DNA from: Bacteroidota bacterium
GTDB taxonomy: Bacteria; Bacteroidota; Bacteroidia; Bacteroidales; Paludibacteraceae
Direction of reading: 5' to 3'
DNA: 64,000 nucleotides
NCBI GenBank assembly: GCA_017860295.1
Contig: JAFNAS010000020.1
Coordinates: 58,173 to 122,172 of the forward strand
This document shows positions 54,870 through 63,757 of this stretch, one piece after another. The notes beneath the pieces are model-generated. The model was not told the DNA's origin. It searched no databases and saw only the letters and a program-made list of their open reading frames with translations. Both the position numbers and the translations under genes were made by a program. Position 1 is the stretch's first letter. Each line of letters opens with the position of its first letter.

Positions 54870-57701
54870 TCAAACCTCTTTCGGTGTGGTGCATTTGTCG
54901 ACGAGATAAACTATCGACATATATGGAATACCGCTATTAGTGGTCAGTCCTATTTCACAGGTGCGGCTGTTGGAATAGCCTTTTCGGATTTCCTTTGCTT
55001 CCAGTTGCGGACGTAATTTGCGCAATGCGTAGCGATTTACTTCGGGCGTCGTAAAACCTTTGTCGCCAGCGAAACCGCAGCATCCGACCTCTGCCGGAAT
55101 AAATACATTCTCGGAGCAGCGTCCGGCTAAAGTGATGAGGGCGTTTTTTAATCCCATTTTCGTCATGGAGCAAGTGGTGTGAATGGCTACGGCATCTTTG
55201 ACGGGGTGAAAATTCAGTTTGTCAACCAAATAGGTCTCGATAAATTCGACGGGTTCGTAAAGTTTCATCTTTTTGATTTTTTCTCGCATTCGGTAAAGGC
55301 ACGGACTTTGATCGCAGACCACCGGATATTTTCCGTGTTGGCTTGCTTCCCACAGAGCGATTTCCAACTCTTCCGTTTTTCGGTCGGCAATGTCATACAT
55401 CCCTTTGCTTTCCCAGATGGTGCCACAACACATATTTTCCATCCCTTCGGGGAAGATCACTTCATAGCCGGCTTTTTGAAAAAGATCCATCATTTTGTCC
55501 GATAACGGAATCTGTTCAGGACAATCCTTGTGAACACCCATCGACTGGTTGATGCAACTTGGGAAATAGACTACTTTTTGCTTCGAAGATTTAACATTGA
55601 GCTTGTTGCTATGTATTTTATGTGCTTTAGGCATGGCCGTCGTCCAGAGTGGTAAGCCGAACTTGTTGGCTTCGTTGCAGAGATAGGTCATGTTTTTACT
55701 GCCGATTACCGTGTGGGCAACATTGGCAAGCGTAAGTACCGACCGAAGTCCGGTTTTGATCCCGGCAAAATGGTTGGCGGCAAAATTACCGATGTTCCAT
55801 CCGAAGCTACCGGTTGGTAATGATGCGTGGCGGACGTCGTGAGTCAGATGCCCGGTGTTGATCTCCATAGGACAGGAGGTGGCGCACAATCCGTCGCCGG
55901 CACAGGTGGCATTACCCAGGTATTTGTATCCTTTTTCAAGCTCTTGCAGAATTTCTGAGTCTTTGTCTTCTTGCTTCAAGCGGGAAATTTCTCTTTGAAT
56001 TACAATGCGTTGTCGAGATGATAGCGTGAATCCTGCGGTCAGGCAATTTACTTCGCAAAAGCCACATTCTATACACTTATCAACGTGAGGATTGGTCAGG
56101 GGAAGGGGCTTGAAATCCTTGATAAAACAGTCGGGATCATCGTTGAAAATAACGCCCGGGTTGAGAATGTTATTTGGGTCAAACAACTTCTTTACTCTTT
56201 GCATGGCGTTGAATGCTTCCGTTCCCCACTCTTTTTCGACAAAAGGAGCCATGTTACGCCCGGTTCCATGTTCGGCTTTCAGCGATCCGTCATATTTTTC
56301 GGTTACGAGAGCTACCACGTCTTTCATCAACGATTTGTAACGAGCCACTTCGGCATACGAATCGAATCGTTGGTTGATGATAAAATGGAAATTACCTTCG
56401 AGCGCATGTCCATAAATTACGCTGTCGGTATATTCATACTTTTCGAGTAGTTGTTGAAGCTCGGAAGTAGCATCGGCTAGATTTTCCATGTGAAAGGCAA
56501 TGTCCTCAATCAGGGTGGTGGTACCCGGTTCGCGCATGCCTCCTACCGAAGGAAAAATGCCTGAACGTATTGCCCACCAGACGCTGTAAACGTTCTCGTC
56601 CTGCGTGAATGAAGCCGGTAGCATTGTGTCGAACTCCCGAATGCATTTTTCGATGGTTTCTATCTGATTCAGGAGGTCGGTTTCCGTATTTGCTTTTGTT
56701 TCGATTAATAACGCCGTTACGTTGTCGTCAAGGGTTAAAAGATAATCCGGCATTCCATCCTTTCCTTCAACCGATTTTAAAGCTTTCCGGTCGAGTAGTT
56801 CCACTCCGGTGACGGGGGTCTCTTTTAATTTTTGGACTACCAGACAGGCGTATTTAATGTCTTTGAGGTAGAGCATTGCACTGGCTTTGAAGTGTTTTTC
56901 CTGTTCGGTTGCCACAGTTGCTTCGGCCAGAAACGCCAAGGTACCTTCCGAACCAACCAGCAAGTGGGTGATAATGTCGAACGGATCGTCGAAAGTGACG
57001 AATGGAAGTAAATTAAGGCCTGTGACATTTTTGATACTGTATTTATATTTGATTCTGTCGACCAGTTTTATGTTCGATCTAATCTCATCCCGGAGAGTAG
57101 TGATGTCAGCAATAAAATCGGAATGACTTGTTTGAAAAGCTTCTTTACTTTGCTGATTTTTAGTGTCAAGTATGGTGCCATCAGCAAAAATAATGCGTGC
57201 CGAAAGCAGAATTTTATCGCTATTGGCGTGTGTACCACAACTCTTTCCCGAAGCATTGTTGATGATAATACCGCCGACCATGGCCGAATGGAGCGATGCT
57301 GGGTCGGGAGAGAAAATCCGGTCGTATGGTTTCAGTAGTTCGTTTACGCGGCTGCCTACAATGCCTGGTTGTAATGAAATTGTCTCTCCGTTGGCATGAA
57401 TCGTATATTTTTCCCATAGTTTTCCCGTTACAATGAGTACGGAGTCGCTGATGGCTTGCCCTGAAAGACTTGTCCCCGCCGCACGGAATGTTACGGGAGT
57501 GTTGGTGCTATTTGCTACTTTGAGCAACGAAGCTATCTCTTCTTCTGTCGATGGGTGTATTACCAGTTGCGGTATTTTACGATAAAATCCGGCATCGGTT
57601 CCCCAAGCCAAACGTCGTGTAATGTCGGTGAATCTGTATTGCTTGCCGATTGTTTCTGAAATCGCTTGGCTAAAAGCAAATATATTTTTCGTAGTATTCA
57701 T
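54870..57701 (-). CDS. FAD- and Fe-S-containing dehydrogenase (D-lactate/glycolate type)
   Basis: A 943-residue fusion of an FAD-linked oxidase (like GlcD/Dld) and an iron-sulfur CCG-domain subunit (like GlcF). The FAD-binding block TFRAAGTSLSGQA lies near residue 75, and the oxidase C-domain includes KAEHGTGRNMAPFVEKEW. Two ferredoxin-like clusters follow (CIECGFCEVNC, CAGDGLCATSCP), then two CCG motifs (MCCGTIWES, GCCGFAGDKG). The substrate is probably D-lactate or another 2-hydroxy acid, with electrons going to quinone. Start ATG 57701 (MNTTKNIFAFSQ) is preferred over an upstream frame to 57755. Confidence 0.92.
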   Translation of the reverse strand: MNTTKNIFAFSQAISETIGKQYRFTDITRRLAWGTDAGFYRKIPQLVIHPSTEEEIASLLKVANSTNTPVTFRAAGTSLSGQAISDSVLIVTGKLWEKYTIHANGETISLQPGIVGSRVNELLKPYDRIFSPDPASLHSAMVGGIIINNASGKSCGTHANSDKILLSARIIFADGTILDTKNQQSKEAFQTSHSDFIADITTLRDEIRSNIKLVDRIKYKYSIKNVTGLNLLPFVTFDDPFDIITHLLVGSEGTLAFLAEATVATEQEKHFKASAMLYLKDIKYACLVVQKLKETPVTGVELLDRKALKSVEGKDGMPDYLLTLDDNVTALLIETKANTETDLLNQIETIEKCIREFDTMLPASFTQDENVYSVWWAIRSGIFPSVGGMREPGTTTLIEDIAFHMENLADATSELQQLLEKYEYTDSVIYGHALEGNFHFIINQRFDSYAEVARYKSLMKDVVALVTEKYDGSLKAEHGTGRNMAPFVEKEWGTEAFNAMQRVKKLFDPNNILNPGVIFNDDPDCFIKDFKPLPLTNPHVDKCIECGFCEVNCLTAGFTLSSRQRIVIQREISRLKQEDKDSEILQELEKGYKYLGNATCAGDGLCATSCPMEINTGHLTHDVRHASLPTGSFGWNIGNFAANHFAGIKTGLRSVLTLANVAHTVIGSKNMTYLCNEANKFGLPLWTTAMPKAHKIHSNKLNVKSSKQKVVYFPSCINQSMGVHKDCPEQIPLSDKMMDLFQKAGYEVIFPEGMENMCCGTIWESKGMYDIADRKTEELEIALWEASQHGKYPVVCDQSPCLYRMREKIKKMKLYEPVEFIETYLVDKLNFHPVKDAVAIHTTCSMTKMGLKNALITLAGRCSENVFIPAEVGCCGFAGDKGFTTPEVNRYALRKLRPQLEAKEIRKGYSNSRTCEIGLTTNSGIPYMSIVYLVDKCTTPKEV

Positions 57702-58131
57702 AAGATATGAGTGTGGAGAAAGCGGTTGATAAATGAAGATACAATGATAACACATTTATTCTGTGTTATGAAATTGATATTTCAATGTTGCAAAGTAAGT
57801 CATAATGTATTATATTTGTGCTTTAATAGTGTAAAAATATTATATAATAACATAAAAACGGAATAAAAAATATAATTCAATCAGATCTCTTTGATTTGTG
57901 AATAGAAGCTTGCATCTATCTGTTTTTTATTAATCTAAACAAAATAAATGAATTTGTGTTTATGATCTTGTGATTTAAGAAGATAATGGTTAAATTTGCA
58001 CTTCGTTTCTCGTGGAATAAGTTGGTTTGAACGATATTTGATTTCTCGTTTTTTATAAAACGTAGTATTGATAGTTCAGGGCTTGCGAACATTAGTGTAA
58101 TTGTTTCGTATTTATTCAAAAAATATTTCCA
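57702..58131. other. 430-bp AT-rich divergent intergenic region
   Basis: Two plus-strand -7 boxes occur, TATATTTG at 57811 and TAAATTTG at 57991, the second with a TTG at the right spacing. No ORF or structured element stands out. Confidence 0.6.
57968..57998 (+). promoter_or_regulatory. Promoter of the first BadF-type kinase gene
   Basis: TTG (57968-57970), 20 bases, TAAATTTG (57991-57998). Transcription would start near 58004, giving a leader of about 130 nt. Confidence 0.6.
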
Positions 58132-58980
58132 ATGAAGTTAATTGCTGACAGTGGTTCTTCTAAAACCGAATGGTGTCTTGTAGAGGGTATCTATGTTTTG
58201 GAGAGAGCTTTTACCGAGGGATTGAATCCTTATTTTCAGATGAGGAGAGAGATAAGCCGATCCATTCGATTACAATTGCCCGAAGTCTTTTTTAAGAAAA
58301 AGGTAGATCAAATTTATTTTTATGGGGCCGGATGTTCTTCTCAGGAAAAGAAGGATGTAATTAAAGCTTCGCTGGTTACCCAGTTTCGGGCGCCTTCTGA
58401 AGTGGAAAGTGACCTTTTGGGAGCTGTCAGAGCTTTGTTCGGTAACCAACCGGGTATCGGTTGTATCCTTGGAACCGGGTCAAACTCGTGTTTTTACGAT
58501 GGAGAAAAGATCGTGGCGAATGTGGCTCCCTTGGGATATATTCTGGGTGATGAGGGAAGTGGTGCCGTTTTGGGCAAGATGTTTTTGAGCGATTGCATGA
58601 AGCAAATTGCGCCGAAAGATTTGTGCGATATGTTTTTTGATGTGTATAAAATTTCTCCGGGTGAAATAATGGAAAATGTTTACAGCAAGCCTTTTGCCAA
58701 CCGTTTTCTGGCCAGTTTCTCATTCTTTCTTGAAAAGCATATTGACCATGAGTATGTGTATGGACTTGTGAAACAAAATTTTCGCAATTTCTTTATTCGT
58801 AATATTTTGCATTATGATTATAAAACTTATCCTATTCATTTTATGGGTCATGTTGCTTATCATTATGCCGACATTCTGCGAGAGGTAGCTTCCGAATTTG
58901 ATGTAGTGGTCGGACAGATTGAAAAATCGCCGATGCCTGGATTAGTTCGTTATCACACCGCAAATTGCCGTCTTGACTAA
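58132..58980 (+). CDS. BadF/BadG-family sugar kinase, first paralog
   Basis: A 282-residue ASKHA kinase annotated in this family as N-acetylglucosamine kinase. The phosphate-1 motif is ADSGSSKTEW, phosphate-2 LGTGSNSCFYDG, and the adenosine region GDEGSGAVLGK. The family includes GlcNAc kinases and MurK of Tannerella forsythia. It is closely similar along its length to the next kinase (shared FYGAGC, SDLLGA, YSKPFANRFLAS), so the genes arose by tandem duplication. It has its own promoter and is separated by 445 bp. Whether it phosphorylates GlcNAc, MurNAc or another amino sugar is undecided. Confidence 0.9.
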   Translation: MKLIADSGSSKTEWCLVEGIYVLERAFTEGLNPYFQMRREISRSIRLQLPEVFFKKKVDQIYFYGAGCSSQEKKDVIKASLVTQFRAPSEVESDLLGAVRALFGNQPGIGCILGTGSNSCFYDGEKIVANVAPLGYILGDEGSGAVLGKMFLSDCMKQIAPKDLCDMFFDVYKISPGEIMENVYSKPFANRFLASFSFFLEKHIDHEYVYGLVKQNFRNFFIRNILHYDYKTYPIHFMGHVAYHYADILREVASEFDVVVGQIEKSPMPGLVRYHTANCRLD

Positions 58981-59425
58981 AAAATGGTAAAAATGAAAAG
59001 TTAGTAATTCTTTGCCGGATTTCTAACTTTTTATGCTATGCAGGAGCTGGCATTTGCTGTATATTTCATTGATAAATATTTACAAATCGTTTGAGGCGAT
59101 GATGTGTGCGTTGGATCTTCTTTCGCATTGTTGTTGATGCAATTTTGTTTTGTATTTCACATACAATCATTTTATTATGTTTGTTGTTTTAATTGATTTA
59201 TCTGTGGTAAATTGCAATTAAAATAAGTATGAAAACAATAAATAATATGAAAATAATGATTTATATGTTGTTTCTGAGTCTCAAATTATAAACTTTGAAT
59301 TACCTTTGTCTCGAGAATAATTCAAAAACTGGTTGGATATTTGTTTCCTCGAATATTTTCCGGATTTGTATACTCTTCAGATTAAATAAAATAAATTTGA
59401 TAAATCATTTTCTCAAGGACTCGAT
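58981..59425. other. 445-bp AT-rich intergenic region between the two kinases
   Basis: A hairpin-like AAAGTTAGTAATTCTTTG...CTAACTTTT just after the first stop (58997-59032) could be a terminator. A -7 box (TACCTTTG) lies at 59301. I see nothing else. Confidence 0.6.
59301..59308 (+). promoter_or_regulatory. -7 box of the kinase-murQ-glycosyltransferase operon
   Basis: TACCTTTG, 118 bases before the ATG at 59426. The long leader holds no recognised regulatory element. Confidence 0.55.
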
Positions 59426-60277
59426 ATGATACTGATTGCGGATAGTGGTTCAACAAAGACTTATTGGTCGTTGCTCAAAGCAGATGGTGGTTGCAACCAT
59501 TATTACACACAAGGAATTAATCCTTTTTTTCAAACTGAGTATGAAATAGAGGGTTTTTTACGGATGACGTTGCTCCCTCAATTGGGAGTAGATACGATTT
59601 CGGAAATCTATTTTTACGGAGCCGGATGTGCTACAGAAAAACAGATCAATTTGATGCGTTCGGCTTTCTCGAAAGTATTTAGTTATGATATCCTTGATGT
59701 GGATAGCGATTTGTTGGGAGCGGCAAGGGCTTTGTGTGGTGACGAACCGGGTATTGCCTGTATCTTGGGAACCGGTTCGAATTCCTGTTATTATAACGGA
59801 CAGGCCATTGAAAAGCAGGTGTCGCCGTTGGGTTTTATCATAGGTGACGAAGGGAGCGGAGCTTCATTGGGTAAACGTCTGGTAGCCGATTGCCTGAAAA
59901 ATCAGTTACCCAAAGGTATCAAAGAGCGCTTTCTGGAGCGTTTCAAATTAACTCAGGCTCAGATTGTCGAAAATATTTACAGTAAGCCTTTTCCCAGTAG
60001 ATTTCTGGCATCATTATCCTTATTTTTAATAGAAAATATAGAGGAACAGGCCTTATATCAAATTGTTTATGATGGTTTTACCGATTTCTTCAGACGAAAT
60101 GTATTTCAATACGATTGTCTAAATAAAAAAGTGAATGTGGTCGGATCTATCGGATATCATTATCAGGATGTTTTGTCAAAGGTTGCGGACGATTTGTCTT
60201 TGCAATTGGGCAAAATAATTCAGGCTCCATCGGAAGAATTGATCAAATATCACAAACAAAGATCCATTAAAATCTAA
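59426..60277 (+). CDS. BadF-family sugar kinase, second paralog (candidate MurNAc kinase)
   Basis: A 283-residue kinase similar to the preceding gene, with ADSGSTKTYW, LGTGSNSCYYNG and GDEGSGASLGK. murQ starts only 7 bp after its stop and needs MurNAc 6-phosphate. In Tannerella forsythia the kinase MurK, also of this family, is adjacent to murQ. By that precedent this paralog is the better candidate for MurNAc kinase, and the first paralog for GlcNAc kinase. This is inference from context; specificity cannot be read from the motifs. Confidence 0.9.
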   Translation: MILIADSGSTKTYWSLLKADGGCNHYYTQGINPFFQTEYEIEGFLRMTLLPQLGVDTISEIYFYGAGCATEKQINLMRSAFSKVFSYDILDVDSDLLGAARALCGDEPGIACILGTGSNSCYYNGQAIEKQVSPLGFIIGDEGSGASLGKRLVADCLKNQLPKGIKERFLERFKLTQAQIVENIYSKPFPSRFLASLSLFLIENIEEQALYQIVYDGFTDFFRRNVFQYDCLNKKVNVVGSIGYHYQDVLSKVADDLSLQLGKIIQAPSEELIKYHKQRSIKI

Positions 60278-60284
60278 TACGCGC

Positions 60285-61121
60285 ATGGCGTTTCAAAAGA
60301 TAACGGAAATGTCGTCGTTACACGACAATCTTGATAAAAGTTCAGTGCTGGAATTACTTACCGGCATTAACGAAGAAGACAAAAAAGTGCCTCTTGCTGT
60401 AGAAAAGGCGATTCCCCAATTGGAAAGATTGGTCGAATCGATTGTGATGAGGATGAAGCGGGGCGGACGAATTTTCTACATGGGAGCAGGTACCAGTGGT
60501 CGGTTGGGAGTCCTCGATGCATCGGAGATTCCCCCGACTTATGGTATGCCCAATACGTTGGTCATCGGATTGATTGCCGGAGGAGATACTGCGCTCCGAA
60601 ATCCGGTGGAAGCTGCCGAAGACAGTGAAGAAAAAGGGTGGCAAGAGTTGTTGAACTATAACATAAATATCAATGATACGGTAATCGGTATTGCAGCTTC
60701 GGGTACCACTCCGTATGTGATAGGAGCTTTGCGGCATGCGCAGGAAAAAGGTATTTTGACAGCTTCTATTGCCTGTAATCCCGATTCTCCGGTTGCTCGA
60801 TATGCCGATATACCCATTGACGTAATTGTGGGTCCGGAATTTGTGACCGGAAGTACCCGAATGAAAGCCGGAACGGCTCAGAAATTGGTACTGAACATGA
60901 TTACGACAACCACAATGATTAAGTTGGGTCGTGTAAAAGGAAACCGGATGGTAAATATGCAGCTGACCAATAAGAAGCTGATCGATCGGGGTACCCGTAT
61001 GATTATGGAAGAGTCCAAGCTGGAATATGAAGCGGCCAAAAGCCTGCTTCTGTTGCATGGTTCGGTAAAGAAAGCTACCGATGCGTTTTTTAATATTAAC
61101 CGTGAAGAAAATAAGAAATGA
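60285..61121 (+). CDS. murQ: N-acetylmuramic acid 6-phosphate etherase
   Basis: A 278-residue cytoplasmic SIS-domain lyase that removes the D-lactyl ether from MurNAc 6-phosphate to give GlcNAc 6-phosphate. The signatures are FYMGAGTSGRLGVLDASEIPPTYG (catalytic Glu region), AGGDTALRNPVEAAEDSEEKG and EFVTGSTRMKAGTAQKLVLNM. The family usually has about 300 residues; this one lacks the C-terminal helical tail, as in other Bacteroidetes. It follows the kinase by 7 bp and overlaps the glycosyltransferase gene by 4 bp, so it is part of one operon. Confidence 0.97.
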   Translation: MAFQKITEMSSLHDNLDKSSVLELLTGINEEDKKVPLAVEKAIPQLERLVESIVMRMKRGGRIFYMGAGTSGRLGVLDASEIPPTYGMPNTLVIGLIAGGDTALRNPVEAAEDSEEKGWQELLNYNININDTVIGIAASGTTPYVIGALRHAQEKGILTASIACNPDSPVARYADIPIDVIVGPEFVTGSTRMKAGTAQKLVLNMITTTTMIKLGRVKGNRMVNMQLTNKKLIDRGTRMIMEESKLEYEAAKSLLLLHGSVKKATDAFFNINREENKK

Positions 61122-62575
61122 TACGAATTGATTGTTTTTTGCCTTTTGCGTCAAGAGAGCAAATTGCTCAGACACTAGAGCAACTGACTGCATCGTCGTT
61201 GGTGGGTAAAATATTTTTGCTTGCTACCGAGGAGACTGAAGGATTTGGCGGCTATGAAGTGCTTCGGATCGATAGTCTGAAAAGCAGTGCGACCATGCAT
61301 CTGATTGCTGCAAAAGCGACAGCTGATTACGTTTTCGTATATCAAAAATATTCTCCCCTGCAGTTGGGTTATTTTGCGCTCGATCGTATGGTGAACTTAG
61401 CCGATGATTCGGCTGCCGGCATGGTGTATGCCGATTCGTATCAGGTGCTCGACGGCGTGAAGAAAATTCATCCGGTGATTGCTTATCAGGAAGGAAGCCT
61501 GCGCGACGATTTCGATTTCGGATCGGTGCTGCTCTTTTGTTCCAAAGCATTCAAAGAGGCTGTATCGGCAATGACAGCCAATTACGCTTTTGCTGGATTG
61601 TACGACTTGCGCCTGAAGCTCTCTCAAAAACATGATCTCGTTCATATTAACGAATATCTCTATTCTGAAATAGAAACGGATAGCCGTAAGTCGGGCGAAA
61701 AGATGTTCGATTACGTTGATCCTAAAAACCGTAGCGTACAACTCGAAATGGAGGCTGCCTGCACCGAACACTTGAAAGAAGTGGGTGCATATCTGGCTCC
61801 TCAGTTCAAAGATGTTGCTTTCGAGGAAGGTAATTTTCCGGTGGAAGCATCAGTTATTATTCCGGTATTCAACCGCGTGCGTACCATCGAAGACGCCATT
61901 CAATCGGTATTGAAACAGCAATGTAAATTCGATTTCAACCTCATTATTATCGATAACCATTCCACCGACGGAACCACGGAAGCGATCCGTAAATACGAGT
62001 CGGATCTGCGGGTTATTCATCTGATTCCGGAACGCTTCGATTTGGGTATCGGAGGTTGTTGGAATGTGGGTGTGCAGGATGCCCGTTGCGGAAAATTTGC
62101 TGTTCAGTTGGACAGCGATGATGTTTACAGCGGAGAAACTACCCTGCAAACTATTGTGGATGCGTTCTACGAACAGCAGTGCTCGATGGTGGTAGGAACC
62201 TACCGTATGACCAATTTCGATATGGAAACCATTCCTCCCGGAGTGATCGATCATAAGGAGTGGACTCCCGATAATGGTCGTAACAATGCTTTGCGTATCA
62301 ACGGGCTGGGTGCGCCGCGTGCGTTCTATACACCGATGTTGCGCAAAATTAAAGTGCCGAATACGAGCTATGGTGAAGATTACGCGTTGGGACTCTATTT
62401 CTCGCGCGAACACCGCATCGGACGTATTTATGACGTTCTGTACCTGTGTCGTCGCTGGGAAGATAACTCGGATGCTTCGTTGGATATTGTGAAGATGAAT
62501 GGTCACAATACCTACAAAGACCGCATCCGTACCTGGGAGCTAAAAGCTCGCAAAGCGCTGAATAAAACAATTTAA
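61118..62575 (+). CDS. Glycosyltransferase family 2-type protein
   Basis: A 485-residue cytoplasmic protein. The C-terminal half is a GT-A domain: ASVIIPVFNRVRTIEDAI, NHSTDGTTEAI, VQLDSDDVY (metal-binding DxD) and SYGEDYALG with the possible catalytic Asp region. The N-terminal ~230 residues look like a second, degenerate GT-A domain with an intact YADSYQV but no clear DxD. No membrane helices. It overlaps murQ by 4 bp. A glycosyltransferase inside a MurNAc salvage operon is of interest; substrates are unknown. A role in surface glycan or protein glycosylation is possible. Confidence 0.85.
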   Translation: MIRIDCFLPFASREQIAQTLEQLTASSLVGKIFLLATEETEGFGGYEVLRIDSLKSSATMHLIAAKATADYVFVYQKYSPLQLGYFALDRMVNLADDSAAGMVYADSYQVLDGVKKIHPVIAYQEGSLRDDFDFGSVLLFCSKAFKEAVSAMTANYAFAGLYDLRLKLSQKHDLVHINEYLYSEIETDSRKSGEKMFDYVDPKNRSVQLEMEAACTEHLKEVGAYLAPQFKDVAFEEGNFPVEASVIIPVFNRVRTIEDAIQSVLKQQCKFDFNLIIIDNHSTDGTTEAIRKYESDLRVIHLIPERFDLGIGGCWNVGVQDARCGKFAVQLDSDDVYSGETTLQTIVDAFYEQQCSMVVGTYRMTNFDMETIPPGVIDHKEWTPDNGRNNALRINGLGAPRAFYTPMLRKIKVPNTSYGEDYALGLYFSREHRIGRIYDVLYLCRRWEDNSDASLDIVKMNGHNTYKDRIRTWELKARKALNKTI

Positions 62576-62589
62576 TAATATGTCAATGT

Positions 62590-62725
62590 GCCAATATGCC
62601 AATTAGTAATATGATTGGAATTTAGCCCAACAAATATGTTGTTTGATTATGCGGAGAGCCGCTAATCTTTTGAAAGCTTGCCATTTGATATTAGCACATT
62701 AGCATATTTATATATTGGCATATTT
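62590..62725. repeat. Inverted TGCCAAT-type intergenic repeat
   Basis: CAATATGCCAATTA (near 62590) matches in reverse TATTGGCATATT (near 62713), with TTAGCACATTAGCATATTT between. A separate hairpin GCGGAGAGCCGC lies inside. It may act as an attenuator between the glycosyltransferase and DUF4922 genes. Confidence 0.45.
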
Positions 62726-62756
62726 TTTTAGTCGTCGTTTTTTTAATAGTAATACC

Positions 62757-63752
62757 ATGAATCAAAATCCGAAAAACGAAGAACTAAACTCTTGTTGTCA
62801 GGGTAAATCGTTGATGGATGAAGTGTACGGACTCCTTGACCAGCAAATTGCTGTCTGGGAACTTCCGAAACGTCATTACATGGCTCTCAATAAAGTCGAA
62901 ACAAAGACTATGAAAGTAGGGGGCGTGGAAATGACAGTGCAATTCAATCCTTCTCGCATTGTCTCTTCTGCTGCAAAAGTGGACGTTACTTCGATCAAGG
63001 AACGCAAGTGCTTTTTGTGTAAAGCACATTTGCCTCAGGAACAAGAGGGAATCCCTTTTGGCAATGGATATTTGATACTGGTCAATCCGTTTCCTATTTT
63101 TCCGAGGCATTTTACGATTCCGGCTCTGGAGCACACCGATCAGCTTATCCGAACCCGTTTGGGTGATATGCTGGATGTTGCCAGAGAATTGAATGGCTGT
63201 GTTATATTTTACAACGGTCCGAAGTGCGGAGCATCTGCTCCCGATCACATGCACTTTCAGGCCGGAAACCGAGGTTTCCTCCCTCTCGAAAAAAACTGGA
63301 ATTCTGTCTATCGTGAACAAGCCGAGGTTATTGTCGACCATTCGGAAATTAAAGTTTCACGTCTTCCTTATTATCCACATGCTGCATTAGCACTTGAGTC
63401 GATGGACAAAGAGGCTATGAAGCAGCAGTTTGAAAAAATCTACTCTTTACTGACTGTTCCTCAGGATAGTCCCGAACCGATGCTTAATTTGCTTTGTCGT
63501 TTCGAGGACGGATTGTGGACGCTCTGGGTTTTCCCTCGGAAGTTGCATCGTCCGTGGCAATACTTTGCCGAAGGCGACGATAACCTGCTGATAAGCCCGG
63601 CATCAGTCGATTTGGGCGGTGTGTTTATAACTCCGCTTGAAAAGGATTTCGAAAAAATCACATCAACCGATATTGAAGATATTCTCCGGCAAATTTCAAT
63701 GGATGCCGACGAATTCGACCTGCTTTGCAGCCGGTTGAAAGAGCTTCGTTAG
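62757..63752 (+). CDS. DUF4922 protein, HIT-like phosphorylase candidate
   Basis: A 331-residue cytoplasmic protein of DUF4922. The core resembles the HIT superfamily (Ap4A/GDP-galactose phosphorylases): KCFLCKAHLP carries a CxxC pair, ILVNPFPIFPRHFTIPALEHT precedes, and the active-site motif is SAPDHMHFQAGNRG, equivalent to HxHxQ. It likely cleaves or transfers a nucleotidyl group using a catalytic His. ATG at 62757 is chosen; codons upstream to 62715 contain no family match. The locus joins sugar kinases, murQ and a glycosyltransferase, so a nucleotide-sugar substrate is an appealing inference. Confidence 0.82.
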   Translation: MNQNPKNEELNSCCQGKSLMDEVYGLLDQQIAVWELPKRHYMALNKVETKTMKVGGVEMTVQFNPSRIVSSAAKVDVTSIKERKCFLCKAHLPQEQEGIPFGNGYLILVNPFPIFPRHFTIPALEHTDQLIRTRLGDMLDVARELNGCVIFYNGPKCGASAPDHMHFQAGNRGFLPLEKNWNSVYREQAEVIVDHSEIKVSRLPYYPHAALALESMDKEAMKQQFEKIYSLLTVPQDSPEPMLNLLCRFEDGLWTLWVFPRKLHRPWQYFAEGDDNLLISPASVDLGGVFITPLEKDFEKITSTDIEDILRQISMDADEFDLLCSRLKELR

Positions 63753-63757
63753 AGAAA

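Noticed and set aside
57811..57818. TATATTTG as the main promoter of the first kinase
   Set aside because: It lies over 300 bp upstream of the start and has a less clear -33 element than the box at 57991.
60354..61193. A 279-codon antisense ORF opposite murQ
   Set aside because: murQ on the other strand has complete family motifs; the antisense frame has none and arises from codon bias.
61850..62506. A 218-codon antisense ORF opposite the glycosyltransferase
   Set aside because: Low-information His/Arg/Ile-rich translation with no domain, shadowing a well-supported gene.
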